A stretch of DNA of 64,000 nucleotides from Actinacidiphila acididurans. GTDB taxonomy: Bacteria > Actinomycetota > Actinomycetes > Streptomycetales > Streptomycetaceae. Shown here piece after piece: positions 10,309-18,778 of the stretch (position 1 is the first letter of the stretch; each line of letters begins with the position of its first letter). The notes beneath the pieces are model-generated. The model was not told where the DNA came from. It worked only from the letters and a program-made list of their open reading frames with translations, and made no database searches. The position numbers were made by a program, and so were the translations under genes. The stretch lies in NCBI RefSeq assembly GCF_016918855.1, contig NZ_JADKYB010000002.1, positions 496,001 to 560,000 on the forward strand, read 5' to 3'.

Positions 10309-11367
10309 TCAGCCCCGGGCCGCGGTGTACGCGTCGATCTCCGCGCCCAGCCGCGCCTTGCCGGCCGCGTCCAGGAAGGACGCCTCGACCGCGGTGCGGG
10401 CCAGCGCGGCCACCCCGGCCGGGTCCAGCCCCAGCAGGCGGGCGGCGACCGCGTACTCCGTGTTCAGGTCGGTGCCGAACATCGGCGGGTCGTCGCTGTT
10501 GACGGTGACCAGCACCCCGGCGTCCACCATCCGCCGGATCGGGTGCTCCTCCAGCGAGGCCACCGCCCGGGTGGCGATGTTGGAGGTGGGGCACACCTCC
10601 AGCGGGATCCGGTGCTCGGCGAGGTGGGCCAGCAGCGCCGGGTCCTGCGCCGCGCTGGTGCCGTGCCCGATCCGCTCGGCGCCCAGTGCGGTCAGGGCGT
10701 CCCATATGGTTTGCGGCCCGGTGGTCTCGCCCGCGTGCGGCACGCTGTGCAGGCCCGCGGCGCGCGCCCGGTCGAAGTACGGCTTGAACTGCGGCCGCGG
10801 CACGCCGATCTCCGGCCCGCCGAGGCCGAAGGACACCAGTCCCTCCGGCCGCAGGTCCAGCGCCAGCCGGGTGGTCTCCTCGGCCGCCTCCAGCCCCGCC
10901 TCGCCCGGGATGTCGAAGCACCACCGCAGCGTGACCCCGAGCTCGGCCTCGGCCGCCTTGCGGGCGTCCTCTATCGCCTCCATGAAGGCCTCGGCGGGGA
11001 TGCCGCGCCGGGTCGAGCTGTACGGGGTCACGGTCAGCTCGGCGTACCTGACGTTCTGCCGGGCCAGGTCGCGGGCCACCTCGTAGGTGAGCAGCCGTAC
11101 GTCCTCGGCGTCGCGGATCAGGTCCACCACCGACAGGTACAGCTCGATGAAGTGCGCGAAGTCCCGGAAGGTGAAGTAGGCCGCGAGCGCCGCCGGGTCG
11201 GCCGGCACCTTGGAGTCCGGGTGGCGGGCGGCGAGTTCGGCCACGATCCGCGGCGAGGCCGAACCCACGTGGTGCACGTGCAGTTCGGCCTTGGGCAGGC
11301 CCGCGATGAAGTCGTCGAGCCCGCCGGTCGCTGCGGGTTCCCTGCCGGGGGCGGCGGTGTCGGGCAT
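10309..11367 (-). CDS. Adenosine deaminase
   Basis: 352 residues of the adenosine/AMP deaminase family. The metal site is HVH (in KAELHVHHVGS, a variant of the usual HLHLEG), then VPHAGE with the catalytic histidine and glutamate, RIGHGT, and VNSDDP with the metal-binding Asp pair. It converts adenosine (or a related aminopurine) to inosine for salvage. The leading HHVGS variant may indicate altered specificity. ATG 11367 has a GGAAGGACC ribosome site. It is divergent from the membrane protein gene at 11572. Confidence 0.85.
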   Translation of the reverse strand: MPDTAAPGREPAATGGLDDFIAGLPKAELHVHHVGSASPRIVAELAARHPDSKVPADPAALAAYFTFRDFAHFIELYLSVVDLIRDAEDVRLLTYEVARDLARQNVRYAELTVTPYSSTRRGIPAEAFMEAIEDARKAAEAELGVTLRWCFDIPGEAGLEAAEETTRLALDLRPEGLVSFGLGGPEIGVPRPQFKPYFDRARAAGLHSVPHAGETTGPQTIWDALTALGAERIGHGTSAAQDPALLAHLAEHRIPLEVCPTSNIATRAVASLEEHPIRRMVDAGVLVTVNSDDPPMFGTDLNTEYAVAARLLGLDPAGVAALARTAVEASFLDAAGKARLGAEIDAYTAARG

Positions 11368-11571
11368 GCGCGGTCCTTCCAGTCCTTCCGCTGCGGGCGC
11401 GGGGCGCGTACGGTCCCGTGCGCGCCCGCGGTTTCGTCCGCACCCCGCGCCGGGACTTCCGGCGGGGCGGGCGCGGGCGGAATCATCGTAGACGCCGGGG
11501 GCAGACGCCCGTCGCCGGCCGACACCGGGGCCGCAGTACACCGGACAGCACGACGCGGAAGGACCAGATCC

Positions 11572-12270
11572 ATGTCCGACACGCCGGCGCCCCCGCGGGG
11601 TGCCGCCGCGCAGTCCCCGCCCCCGCCGCACCGCCCCGAGCGGGGCCCGGAGCATGGCTCTGGGCAGGGCCCCGGGGAGGTGCCCCCGCCGCCGCTCGCA
11701 CCCGGCCTCACGCAGCCCCTGCCGCTGCCGCAGGCGTACGTACCGCTGCCCGCCGTGGCCCGCCCGCGCCGGCTGCGGCCGCTCGCCGTGGCCGGGCTGG
11801 TCGCGGCCGCGATCGCGTTGGCCGCCGGGGCGGTGATCGCGGGCGCGCTGCTCGTCCCCCACGGGCACGGGTCCGCCCTGCCGCGCGAGCCGGACCACGG
11901 TACGTACAGCACTCCGCTGCCCGGCGGCCGCACCGCCGACTACCCGGACGGCGTACGCGTCACCGTCGGCGACGCCCGCGTGGCCGCCACCGGCGCGCAC
12001 AGCGCGGACACCGGCGCGCCCGTGGAGTTCACCGTGACCGTCACCAACGGCAGTTCGCACCGCGTCAGCCTCGCCCAGGGCAACGTCTCCGCCTTCACCG
12101 AGGGCGACGACGCCGGCCCCGCCTACGACCGCCTCACCGGCACCCTCGCCCCCGGCACGGCCAGCTCCGCCCGCTTCACCGTCCTGGTCCCCGCCGAGGA
12201 AACGCTCGAGGTCGACGTCTCCCCGGACCGTACGTACCACCGTGCGGTGTGGCAATTGGACGTGCCGTAG
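11572..12270 (+). CDS. Single-pass membrane protein with extracytoplasmic beta-rich domain (unknown function)
   Basis: 232 residues. A Pro-rich cytoplasmic N-terminus (about 65 residues) leads to one strong membrane helix near residues 70-92, preceded by RPRRLRPL. An outer domain of about 135 residues follows, with VEFTVTVTNGSSHRVSL and TARFTVLVP-like strands (here SARFTVLVP). This is the pattern of DUF4352-like immunoglobulin-fold lipoproteins, although no lipobox is seen. I do not recognise the family for certain. GGAAGGACC precedes the ATG. It is divergent from adenosine deaminase and convergent with the gene at 12307. Confidence 0.7.
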   Translation: MSDTPAPPRGAAAQSPPPPHRPERGPEHGSGQGPGEVPPPPLAPGLTQPLPLPQAYVPLPAVARPRRLRPLAVAGLVAAAIALAAGAVIAGALLVPHGHGSALPREPDHGTYSTPLPGGRTADYPDGVRVTVGDARVAATGAHSADTGAPVEFTVTVTNGSSHRVSLAQGNVSAFTEGDDAGPAYDRLTGTLAPGTASSARFTVLVPAEETLEVDVSPDRTYHRAVWQLDVP

Positions 12271-12306
12271 GGGGTACGGCGCCCTGCGGAACCCTCGGCT
12301 TGGTGG

Positions 12307-12969
12307 TCAGGAGAGCAGGTCAACCGCTTCCCCGCGCGCGGTCTGCAGCACCTTGAGCGTGAGGGCCGCCAGGCAGGCCAGGACCAGCCGGTTGTCGACC
12401 CGCGGGTCGTGGACGGTGACGTCGAGGCGGGCGGCGCGGGAGACCACGGCGACGTTGAAGCCCGCGCAGTCCGGCGCGGCGAACCGAAAGGTCATCAGCC
12501 CCGCGTAGTCGAGCCGGAATCCGAAGCCGATCCGGTCCATCGCCCCGGACACCCGGTTGAAGTTGAGCTTCGCCACCCGGTCCACGGCGTGGCCGGTGAG
12601 CGGCGGCAGCCCGGGCTGCACCACCCGCCAGCGGGTGGGGTCGGCCACGGTGGTGGTCCGCAGCCCGCCGTGCAGGGGGTGGACGTCGGCGTCGGCGACC
12701 TTGCCCCCGGTGAGGTTGACGATCCCGAACGGCGTGCCGGTGCCGTCCAGGCCCCCGGACTCCGACAGCGTGCCGACGACCGCCGTCAGGCCCGGGCCGG
12801 CGAACAGCTCATAGGCCGCGCGCTTGCGCAGCGGTCCCACCTTGCTGAGCCGGGCCATTGCCGGGGCGTTCGGCGACGGGCGGACCTCCAGGACGGTCCG
12901 GTTGCGGTGCAGGCCGACCGCCGCACCGAACGAGGTGAGCGCGCGGAGTTCGGCGTCCGCACCGGGCAT
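12307..12969 (-). CDS. Conserved hypothetical, paralogue of the next gene upstream
   Basis: 220 residues without signal peptide or membrane helix. Strongly similar over its whole length to the product of 13103-13801: shared blocks include KVGPLRKRAAYELF.GPGL, GIVNL..GKV.DADIHPL, WRVVQPGLP.LTG and LDVTVHDPRVD.RL.LACLAALTL. Alternating short strands ending in one hydrophobic helix recall LURP-one/Tubby-C-like barrels, but that is a guess from pattern only. ATG 12969 has a clear AGGAGA site. It is last in the WXG100-like module, 133 bases after its paralogue. Confidence 0.7.
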   Translation of the reverse strand: MPGADAELRALTSFGAAVGLHRNRTVLEVRPSPNAPAMARLSKVGPLRKRAAYELFAGPGLTAVVGTLSESGGLDGTGTPFGIVNLTGGKVADADVHPLHGGLRTTTVADPTRWRVVQPGLPPLTGHAVDRVAKLNFNRVSGAMDRIGFGFRLDYAGLMTFRFAAPDCAGFNVAVVSRAARLDVTVHDPRVDNRLVLACLAALTLKVLQTARGEAVDLLS

Positions 12970-13102
12970 GGGCTTCTCCTATCCGGTTTCCGGGAGGTGC
13001 CGGTGGCCACTGCCGCGTACCGGGCACGCGCAGGTGCCGTACGGGACGCCGGCCCGGTGGTGCGGGCGGCCGGGACGTACCCGGCCGGCCGCACCGGTGG
13101 GG

Positions 13103-13801
13103 TCAGGACTTGCGGTTGCGGCCCGGGCGCCACAAGGGGAGGCCGTCGAGGATGTCCCGGCGGGGGTGGCGCATGACGCGCAGGGTGAGGGCGGCCAGGC
13201 AGGCCAGGATCAGGCGGCGGTCGACGCGGGGGTCGTGGACGGTGACGTCGAGGCGTGACTTGCGGGACGTCAGGACGACAGTGAAGCCCTCGCAGCCCGG
13301 GGCGCTGAACTTGAAGGTCAGCGTCACGAAGTAGTCGGGGGCCCAGATGTCGATGCCGATCTTGTCGGTCGCGTCCGTCACCGCGTTGTGGAACAGCTTC
13401 GTCGGCCCGTCCATGGCCCGGCCGGTCAGCGCGGGCAGCCCGGGCTGGACCACCCGCCAGTGGCTGGGGTTGTCCACCACGTAGTCGCGCAGCCCGCCGC
13501 TGAGCGGATGGATGTCCGCGTCGGGGACCTTGCCGTTGCTGAGGTTGACGATGCCCACCGGTGTTCCGGCCGAGTCCAGGATGCCGCTCGCCGAGAGCTG
13601 CCCGGCGGGCGTCTTCAACCCCGGCCCGGTGAACAGCTCGTAGGCCGCGCGCTTGCGCAGCGGCCCGACCTTGGTGAGCCGGGCCACCGCCGGGACGCCG
13701 TCCGCCGGATGGATGTCCAGCGTGGTGCGGTCCCGGTGCAGCCCGATCAGCGCGCTGAACGAACCGAGCGCCTGGAGTTCCGCGGCCTCTTCACCGGCCA
13801 C
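13103..13801 (-). CDS. Conserved hypothetical, paralogue of the gene at 12307
   Basis: 232 residues. The start chosen is GTG 13801 because GGAGGAGGACC precedes it; the ribosome site and first codons lie inside the 3' end of the upstream gene, so the two are coupled. It shares its fold blocks with its tandem paralogue, plus a basic C-terminal tail (RPGRNRKS). It is predicted cytoplasmic. Tandem duplication inside an apparent WXG100 operon suggests chaperone-like or immunity-like partners of the large product at 14178, but no function is established. Confidence 0.7.
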   Translation of the reverse strand: MAGEEAAELQALGSFSALIGLHRDRTTLDIHPADGVPAVARLTKVGPLRKRAAYELFTGPGLKTPAGQLSASGILDSAGTPVGIVNLSNGKVPDADIHPLSGGLRDYVVDNPSHWRVVQPGLPALTGRAMDGPTKLFHNAVTDATDKIGIDIWAPDYFVTLTFKFSAPGCEGFTVVLTSRKSRLDVTVHDPRVDRRLILACLAALTLRVMRHPRRDILDGLPLWRPGRNRKS

Positions 13802-14156
13802 GGCGGTCCTCCTCCGGCCGTGCGCCCAGGCCGCTGCCGGGGCCGTCGCCCCAGGCGTCGTGCCGCCGGGCCGGGCCGCCCACGACACCCGTGGGACCGG
13901 CCTGCTCCGCCGACCGGGGCGCGGGCACCGGGCGGCCGTTGCGCTGGGCGACGACCACCCGCATCTGTTCCTCGATCAGCGGCTTGATGTCGTCGACCTC
14001 GGCGCCCTCCTCCAGACGCCGGTAGATCTCCCGCGCGATGGCCTGCTGCTCGGGTGTCTGCGCCAGCGCCATGCCGGCCAGGAACTTCGGGCTCGGCCCG
14101 GGCAGGTCGTCGTCGGCCGGCGGGCCGTCCGGGCCGCCGGGGTAGTCAAAGCTCAC
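13791..14156 (-). CDS. Small hypothetical protein of the WXG100-like module
   Basis: 121 residues starting at GTG 14156 with a GGGGAGGAC site. Pro/Gly/Asp-rich at both ends, with one amphipathic helical core (PEQQAIAREIYRRLEEGAEVDDIKPLI... region, about residues 35-70). No signal or membrane segment. It lies 21 bases after the large WXG100-like gene and overlaps the next gene by 11 bases. I do not recognise a family. Confidence 0.65.
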   Translation of the reverse strand: MSFDYPGGPDGPPADDDLPGPSPKFLAGMALAQTPEQQAIAREIYRRLEEGAEVDDIKPLIEEQMRVVVAQRNGRPVPAPRSAEQAGPTGVVGGPARRHDAWGDGPGSGLGARPEEDRRGR

Positions 14157-14177
14157 GGTTGATCGTCCTCCCCGCTG

Positions 14178-15455
14178 TCACGGCGTCGGCAGAATAGCAA
14201 TGCGGGCGGCCCCCAGCGTGGGATCCCAGCCGCCTGTCTTCTCGAACGCGAAGCCCTTCTGCCGCTCCTGGTCCACCAGGCTGTTGATCTCACCGGACAC
14301 GTCCCAGGGCTGCGAGAACGCCTTGATCGCCGCCTGCACGTCCGAGACGATCTTCGAGACGGCCGCCTTGATCTTGTCGTAGATCGCGTGGATCGCCTTG
14401 ATCGCGGAGATCACGCCCTTGATGATCCGGTAGATCTTGTACAGCGTCCACAGGCCCGCGACGATGTCCGCCACCGGGTCCTCGGGGCCGCCGCCGACCG
14501 CCTCGATGGCCGCGTCGCCCTCCGCCGTCTCGACGAGCTGCTTAAGTTCGTCGTTGATGAGCCGGGTGATGGCCTGAAGGGCCGCCTGGACCAGGGCGGT
14601 GACCGCGTAGTAGCCGTCGCGGAACACGTTGGCCACGACCTTCGCCGCGTCCCCGATGCCGCCCGAGCCCATCGTCCAGCGGAACAGCAGGGAGTCGAAG
14701 GCGGTCGCCGCGTCGCCGGTCCACTCGCCGCCGAGCCGGACCGAGCCCTTCCGGCAGGTGCCGGAGACCGTGTATATGCCGTCGCCGAGCTGGTCGTACG
14801 CCTCCTGGAGGTACTTCAGCCGCCCGTAGTTGCCGGTGATCGGCTGGAAGATCAGCTCCACCAGGCTCTGGCCCGTGAAGTGCTTGAAGATGCCGTCGGC
14901 CATGCTCAGGATGTGGCCGCTCAGGTTGCCGGAGCCCTTCAGGCCCTGGTCCTTCCAGAACTCCTTCGAGCCGGGGTTGTTGCCGACGCCGAGGGCGGTG
15001 AGCTGGTGCTCGATGTTCTTCGCCGTGACGTCCCCGGCCTCGTCCAGGTCCCCCGCCTTCAGGCCCGGGTCCTCGTCGGTGAAATCGCCGAGGTGCTCCA
15101 TGCCCGGGACGACGCCGATGTCGGGGAAGCCGGGGAGGGGCTTGCCGTAGATGCCGGCGAAGCTCTGGGCGGTGATGTGTTCGTGCGTGGAGTAATCGGT
15201 GCCGGTTTCGCGGGCCTTGCCCGCGACGCCCGTCATGCCCGCCGAGCACTGGGACAGCTTGCCGCTGAAGGCGTCGGCTATTTTCGGGGCGAGTTCCTGG
15301 ATGGGCAGCACCAGCAGACCGTTGAGGTCCGAGGCGTCGTGGCAGTGGGCGCTGACCCAGTTGTCCAGTTCCTTGAAATGTCCCGACTGCTTGTCCATCA
15401 GTCCGGCATAACTGTCGAAATCTCCTTTTGGCGGCACCTTCAGCTTGTCCGTCAT
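14178..15455 (-). CDS. Large WXG100-like (type VII secretion-associated) protein
   Basis: 425 residues from ATG 15455 (GGAAGAAGAGG before it). Almost entirely helical. A Trp-x-Gly turn, GEWTGDAATAF at Trp245, matches the WXG100/ESX helical-hairpin motif. It is followed by long amphipathic Ala/Ile-rich helices (KVVANVFRDGYYAV..., IIKGVISAIKAIHAIYDKIKAAV). The N-terminal 90 residues look like a second four-helix-type unit. Proteins of this shape are substrates or scaffolds of type VII secretion in actinomycetes. No ESX ATPase (EccC) is in the window, so secretion is inference. It is first of four co-directional genes. Confidence 0.65.
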   Translation of the reverse strand: MTDKLKVPPKGDFDSYAGLMDKQSGHFKELDNWVSAHCHDASDLNGLLVLPIQELAPKIADAFSGKLSQCSAGMTGVAGKARETGTDYSTHEHITAQSFAGIYGKPLPGFPDIGVVPGMEHLGDFTDEDPGLKAGDLDEAGDVTAKNIEHQLTALGVGNNPGSKEFWKDQGLKGSGNLSGHILSMADGIFKHFTGQSLVELIFQPITGNYGRLKYLQEAYDQLGDGIYTVSGTCRKGSVRLGGEWTGDAATAFDSLLFRWTMGSGGIGDAAKVVANVFRDGYYAVTALVQAALQAITRLINDELKQLVETAEGDAAIEAVGGGPEDPVADIVAGLWTLYKIYRIIKGVISAIKAIHAIYDKIKAAVSKIVSDVQAAIKAFSQPWDVSGEINSLVDQERQKGFAFEKTGGWDPTLGAARIAILPTP

Positions 15456-15811
15456 ACCTCTTCTTCCTTGTCCGTCCGGTCGGCGGCGCCCGGAGCGGAT
15501 CCCCCGCTCAGCATTCCCGCCGTGCACAAGTCACCCTGCCATTCGTTGGATTGACGCAACCACACCCTTGGCCGGTTTCTGTGCCTTTCTTCGCCGGACG
15601 TCCCCGCTGTGACGGCCGGCGATCACCGACGTGACCGGGCCGTGACCGCGCCTCGACCGCGCGGGAGGGTGCGTACGGACGTGGCCTCAGGACCGCATGG
15701 GGCACAGATTTCGTCGCGTAACCAAAAGGCAACAACGGAATCCCTTGTTGGAGGCGACTGCCTCTGCCAGGATCGGCCACCAATCCAGGGTTTGGCCACG
15801 GGAGGCACCAC
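15456..15811. other. Divergent intergenic region, WXG100-like module / aldehyde dehydrogenase
   Basis: 356 bases holding promoters for both directions. The right part (15700-15790) is relatively AT-rich and carries the promoter and inverted repeats listed separately. I see no gene in the rest. Confidence 0.6.
15730..15773 (+). promoter_or_regulatory. HrdB-type promoter with overlapping operator-like inverted repeats
   Basis: TTGTTG (15745-15750), 17 bases, CAGGAT (15768-15773) fits the vegetative Streptomyces promoter pattern, about 38 bases before the dehydrogenase start. The -35 box is itself the right arm of a perfect repeat CAACAA-N9-TTGTTG (15730-15735 and 15745-15750). The spacer begins with GAGGC-GACT-GCCTC (15751-15764). 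A repressor bound to either would block the polymerase. Confidence 0.55.
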
Positions 15812-17317
15812 GTGACGGACGTGGCGGAGGAGTTCGCCGGCGGCGCCCAGTTCGTGGCGGGCGAACGGCGTGCCGGGACCGGCGGGGACGCGTGTTCCGT
15901 GGTGGACCCGGCGACCGGCCGGACCCTGTGGACATATGCGGCCGCGGGCCCGCAGGACGTGGACGACGCGGTGGCGGCGGCCCGGGCGGCGCTGCCGGGG
16001 TGGGCCGGGACGAGCCCGGGGGAGCGCGGCGAGGTGCTGCGCGCCCTCGCGGACCTGTTGCGCGACCGAGCGGGGGAGTTCGCCGCGGCCGAGACCGCGC
16101 AGTGCGGCAAGCCGATCCGGCTGAGCACCGGGTTCGACGTGCCCGGCACGGTCGACAACACGGCCTTCTTCGCCGGCGCCGCCCGCATGCTCGAGGGCAG
16201 GGCGGCGGCCGAGTACAGCCCCGACCACACCTCGTACGTGCGGCGCGAACCGGTCGGCGTGGTCGGCTCGATCGCGCCCTGGAACTACCCGCTGCAGATG
16301 GCGGCCTGGAAGATCCTGCCGGCCGTGGCCGCGGGCAACACGATCGTCCTCAAGCCGTCCGAACTCACCCCGCTGACCAGCCTGATGTTCGCCCGGGCGG
16401 CGACGGACGCGGGCCTGCCGCCGGGCGTGGTGAACATCGTCAGCGGCACGGGACCGGCGGCCGGCGAGCACCTGGTGACGCACCCGGACGTCACCATGAC
16501 CTCCTTCACCGGCTCCACCGCGGTCGGCCGGCGGGTCGCCGAACTCGCCGCCCGCACGGTCAAGCGGGTCCACCTCGAACTCGGTGGCAAGGCGCCCTTC
16601 GTGGTGTTCGACGACGCCGACCTCGAGGCCGCCGTGCACGGCGCGGTGGCCGGCGCGCTCGTCAACGGCGGCCAGGACTGCACCGCCGCCACCCGCGCGT
16701 ACGTGCAGCGCCCGCTGTACGACGCCTTCGTCGCGGGCGTCGCCGACCTGATGGCGACCGTGCGCATCGGTGACCCGCGCGATCCGGACACCGACCTCGG
16801 GCCGCTGATCACCACCGCGCACCGCGACCGGGTCGCGGCATTCGTCGAGCGGGCCCGCGGGTACGCCACCGTCGTCACCGGGGGAGCGGTGCCGGACGGC
16901 ACACCGGCGGCCGCGGCGTACTACCGGCCGACCCTGATCACCGGGGCCGCGCAGGACAGCGAGGTGGTCCAGCGGGAGATCTTCGGGCCGGTGCTGGTGG
17001 CGCTGCCGTTCGACTCCGACGACGAGGGGCTCGCGTCGGCCAATGACTCCGGTTACGGGCTGGCCGCGTCCGCCTGGACCCGGGACGTCTACCGCGCGGG
17101 CCGGGCGAGCCGGGAGATCGCCGCCGGATGCGTCTGGATCAACGACCACATCCCCATCGTCAGCGAGATGCCGCACGGCGGCTGGAAGTCCTCCGGCTAC
17201 GGCAAGGACATGTCCGTGTACTCCTTCGAGGAGTACACCCAGGTGAAGCACGTGATGTCCGACAACACCGCGGTGGCCCGCAAGAGCTGGCACCGCACGG
17301 TCTTCGCCGGCCGCTGA
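15812..17317 (+). CDS. Gamma-aminobutyraldehyde dehydrogenase-type aldehyde dehydrogenase (second copy)
   Basis: 501 residues with an intact ALDH site: APWNYP, HLELGGKAP and GGQDCTAATR. About 20 extra residues at each end compared with the paralogue at 7913; the C-terminus runs on after QVKHVMSDN into a basic tail. GTG 15812 follows GGGAGGCAC. It stands directly upstream of the PotDABC importer (172 bases), so it probably oxidises an aldehyde derived from an imported polyamine. Whether it prefers free or gamma-glutamylated aminobutyraldehyde cannot be told. Confidence 0.86.
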   Translation: MTDVAEEFAGGAQFVAGERRAGTGGDACSVVDPATGRTLWTYAAAGPQDVDDAVAAARAALPGWAGTSPGERGEVLRALADLLRDRAGEFAAAETAQCGKPIRLSTGFDVPGTVDNTAFFAGAARMLEGRAAAEYSPDHTSYVRREPVGVVGSIAPWNYPLQMAAWKILPAVAAGNTIVLKPSELTPLTSLMFARAATDAGLPPGVVNIVSGTGPAAGEHLVTHPDVTMTSFTGSTAVGRRVAELAARTVKRVHLELGGKAPFVVFDDADLEAAVHGAVAGALVNGGQDCTAATRAYVQRPLYDAFVAGVADLMATVRIGDPRDPDTDLGPLITTAHRDRVAAFVERARGYATVVTGGAVPDGTPAAAAYYRPTLITGAAQDSEVVQREIFGPVLVALPFDSDDEGLASANDSGYGLAASAWTRDVYRAGRASREIAAGCVWINDHIPIVSEMPHGGWKSSGYGKDMSVYSFEEYTQVKHVMSDNTAVARKSWHRTVFAGR

Positions 17318-17366
17318 CCCCTACGGCCGCGCCCGCCCGCCCGTACGCCGCAGGCCGGACCGTCCC

Positions 17367-17420
17367 CCGTACCACCGCACCCGCACCACCGTCCCCGTAC
17401 CACCGGCCCCCGCACCACCG
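17367..17420 (+). repeat. Four degenerate 14-15 bp units before the PotD gene
   Basis: The core CCG(T/C)ACCACCG occurs at 17367, 17381, 17395 and 17410. T and C alternate in the fourth position. It occupies the gap between the dehydrogenase and PotD genes. It looks like slippage in C-rich sequence. Confidence 0.7.
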
Positions 17421-17489
17421 CCCCGCGACCGCCAACCCGCCGACCGCCCACCCCGGCCCCCGGCCGGACACCCGGAAGGGCAGCAACCG

Positions 17490-18719
17490 ATGGACCCGTA
17501 CGAGACCCTGTCACCGCCGCAGCGCGCGGCCATGGTCCGCAGCATGACCAGCGGCCGGGGCGCGCTGACCCGGCGAAGTCTGCTGCGTGCCGCGGGGCTG
17601 GGCGCGATCGCCACGGCGGGCCTGACCGCCTGCGGCATACCCGCGGCCGGCAAGCAGGGCGCCATCGCCTCGACCGACCACTCGGCGCAGGAGAAGGTGA
17701 TCGACTTCTCCAACTGGCCCGAGTACATCGACGTCACCGACGACGGCAAGCACCGGCCGACGCTGGACGCGTTCACCAAGCGCACCGGCATCAAGATTGT
17801 CTACACCGAGGACATCAACGACAACGTCGAGTTCTTCGGCAAGATCAAGCCGCAGCTCGCCGCCGGGCAGGACACCGGGCGCGACCTGATGGTGCTCACC
17901 GACTGGCTGGCCGCCCGGATGATCCGGCTCGGCTGGGTGCAGGAGCTCAACCCGGCGAACCTCCCGCACGCCTTCGCCAACCTCGCCCAGCGCTTCCGCA
18001 CCCCGGACTGGGACCCGGGCCGCGCCTACTCCTATCCCTGGCAGGGCATCGCGACCTGCATCGCCTACAACAAGAAGGTCACCAAGGGGCGGACGGTCGA
18101 CTCGGTGTCCCAACTGCTGGACGACCCCTCCCTGAAGGGCAAGGTCGCCATGCTCTCCGAGATGCGCGACACCGTCGGGATGACCCTGCTCGACATGGGA
18201 AAGCAGCCGGAGGACGTGGACGACACCACCTTCGGCGAAGCCGTCGGCCGGGTGCAGAAGGCGGTCGACAAGGGCCAGATCCGCAAGTTCACCGGCAACG
18301 AGTACACCGACGGCCTGAGCAAGGGCGACATCGGCGCGTGCCTGGCCTGGGCCGGCGACCTGGTGCAGCTCCGGCTGGACAACCCGGACATCGAGTACGT
18401 CTTCCCCGACGCCGGGTTCATGTTCTCCTCCGACAACCTGATGGTCCCCAACAAGGCGCGGCACAAGACCAACGCCGAGCGGCTCATCGACTACTACTAC
18501 GAACCGCCGGTCGCGGCGCAGTTGTCGGCGTACATCAACTATGTGTGCCCGGTGGCCGGCGTGGAGCCGTATCTCGCCAGGATCGACAAGTCGCTGGCGA
18601 CCAATCCGCTGATCGTCCCGGACGCCGCCATGGACGCCAAGGGGCACGCCTTCCGCTCGCTGAGCGAGACCGAGGACTCGCGGTACGAGGAGAGGTTCTC
18701 CAAACTCATCGGCGCCTGA
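17490..18719 (+). CDS. potD: Polyamine (spermidine/putrescine) ABC transporter substrate-binding lipoprotein
   Basis: 409 residues. A Tat-type signal (LTRRSLLRAAG, Arg28-Arg29) ends in a lipobox LTAC with Cys48, so the protein is exported folded and anchored to the outer face of the membrane. The mature part begins VIDFSNWPEYID, the start of PotD/PotF-like domains, and keeps the acidic/aromatic pocket segments (FTKRTGIKIVYTEDINDN, GDIGACLAWAGD). It delivers polyamine to PotBC. GGAAGGG precedes ATG 17490. It is first of four transporter genes. Confidence 0.88.
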   Translation: MDPYETLSPPQRAAMVRSMTSGRGALTRRSLLRAAGLGAIATAGLTACGIPAAGKQGAIASTDHSAQEKVIDFSNWPEYIDVTDDGKHRPTLDAFTKRTGIKIVYTEDINDNVEFFGKIKPQLAAGQDTGRDLMVLTDWLAARMIRLGWVQELNPANLPHAFANLAQRFRTPDWDPGRAYSYPWQGIATCIAYNKKVTKGRTVDSVSQLLDDPSLKGKVAMLSEMRDTVGMTLLDMGKQPEDVDDTTFGEAVGRVQKAVDKGQIRKFTGNEYTDGLSKGDIGACLAWAGDLVQLRLDNPDIEYVFPDAGFMFSSDNLMVPNKARHKTNAERLIDYYYEPPVAAQLSAYINYVCPVAGVEPYLARIDKSLATNPLIVPDAAMDAKGHAFRSLSETEDSRYEERFSKLIGA

Positions 18720-18778
18720 CGGCCGCCGTCCCCGTACCCCCCGCGTACTCCCGAGAGCATCCCCACGAGGACACCCCC

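Noticed and set aside
9859..11571. Upstream extension of the membrane protein frame at 11572
   Set aside because: It runs antisense through the phosphodiesterase and deaminase genes; the ATG at 11572 has its own ribosome site and starts a sensible protein.
12307..15455. Possible genomic island or prophage remnant
   Set aside because: No integrase, transposase, tRNA or attachment repeats at the borders, and base composition matches the rest.
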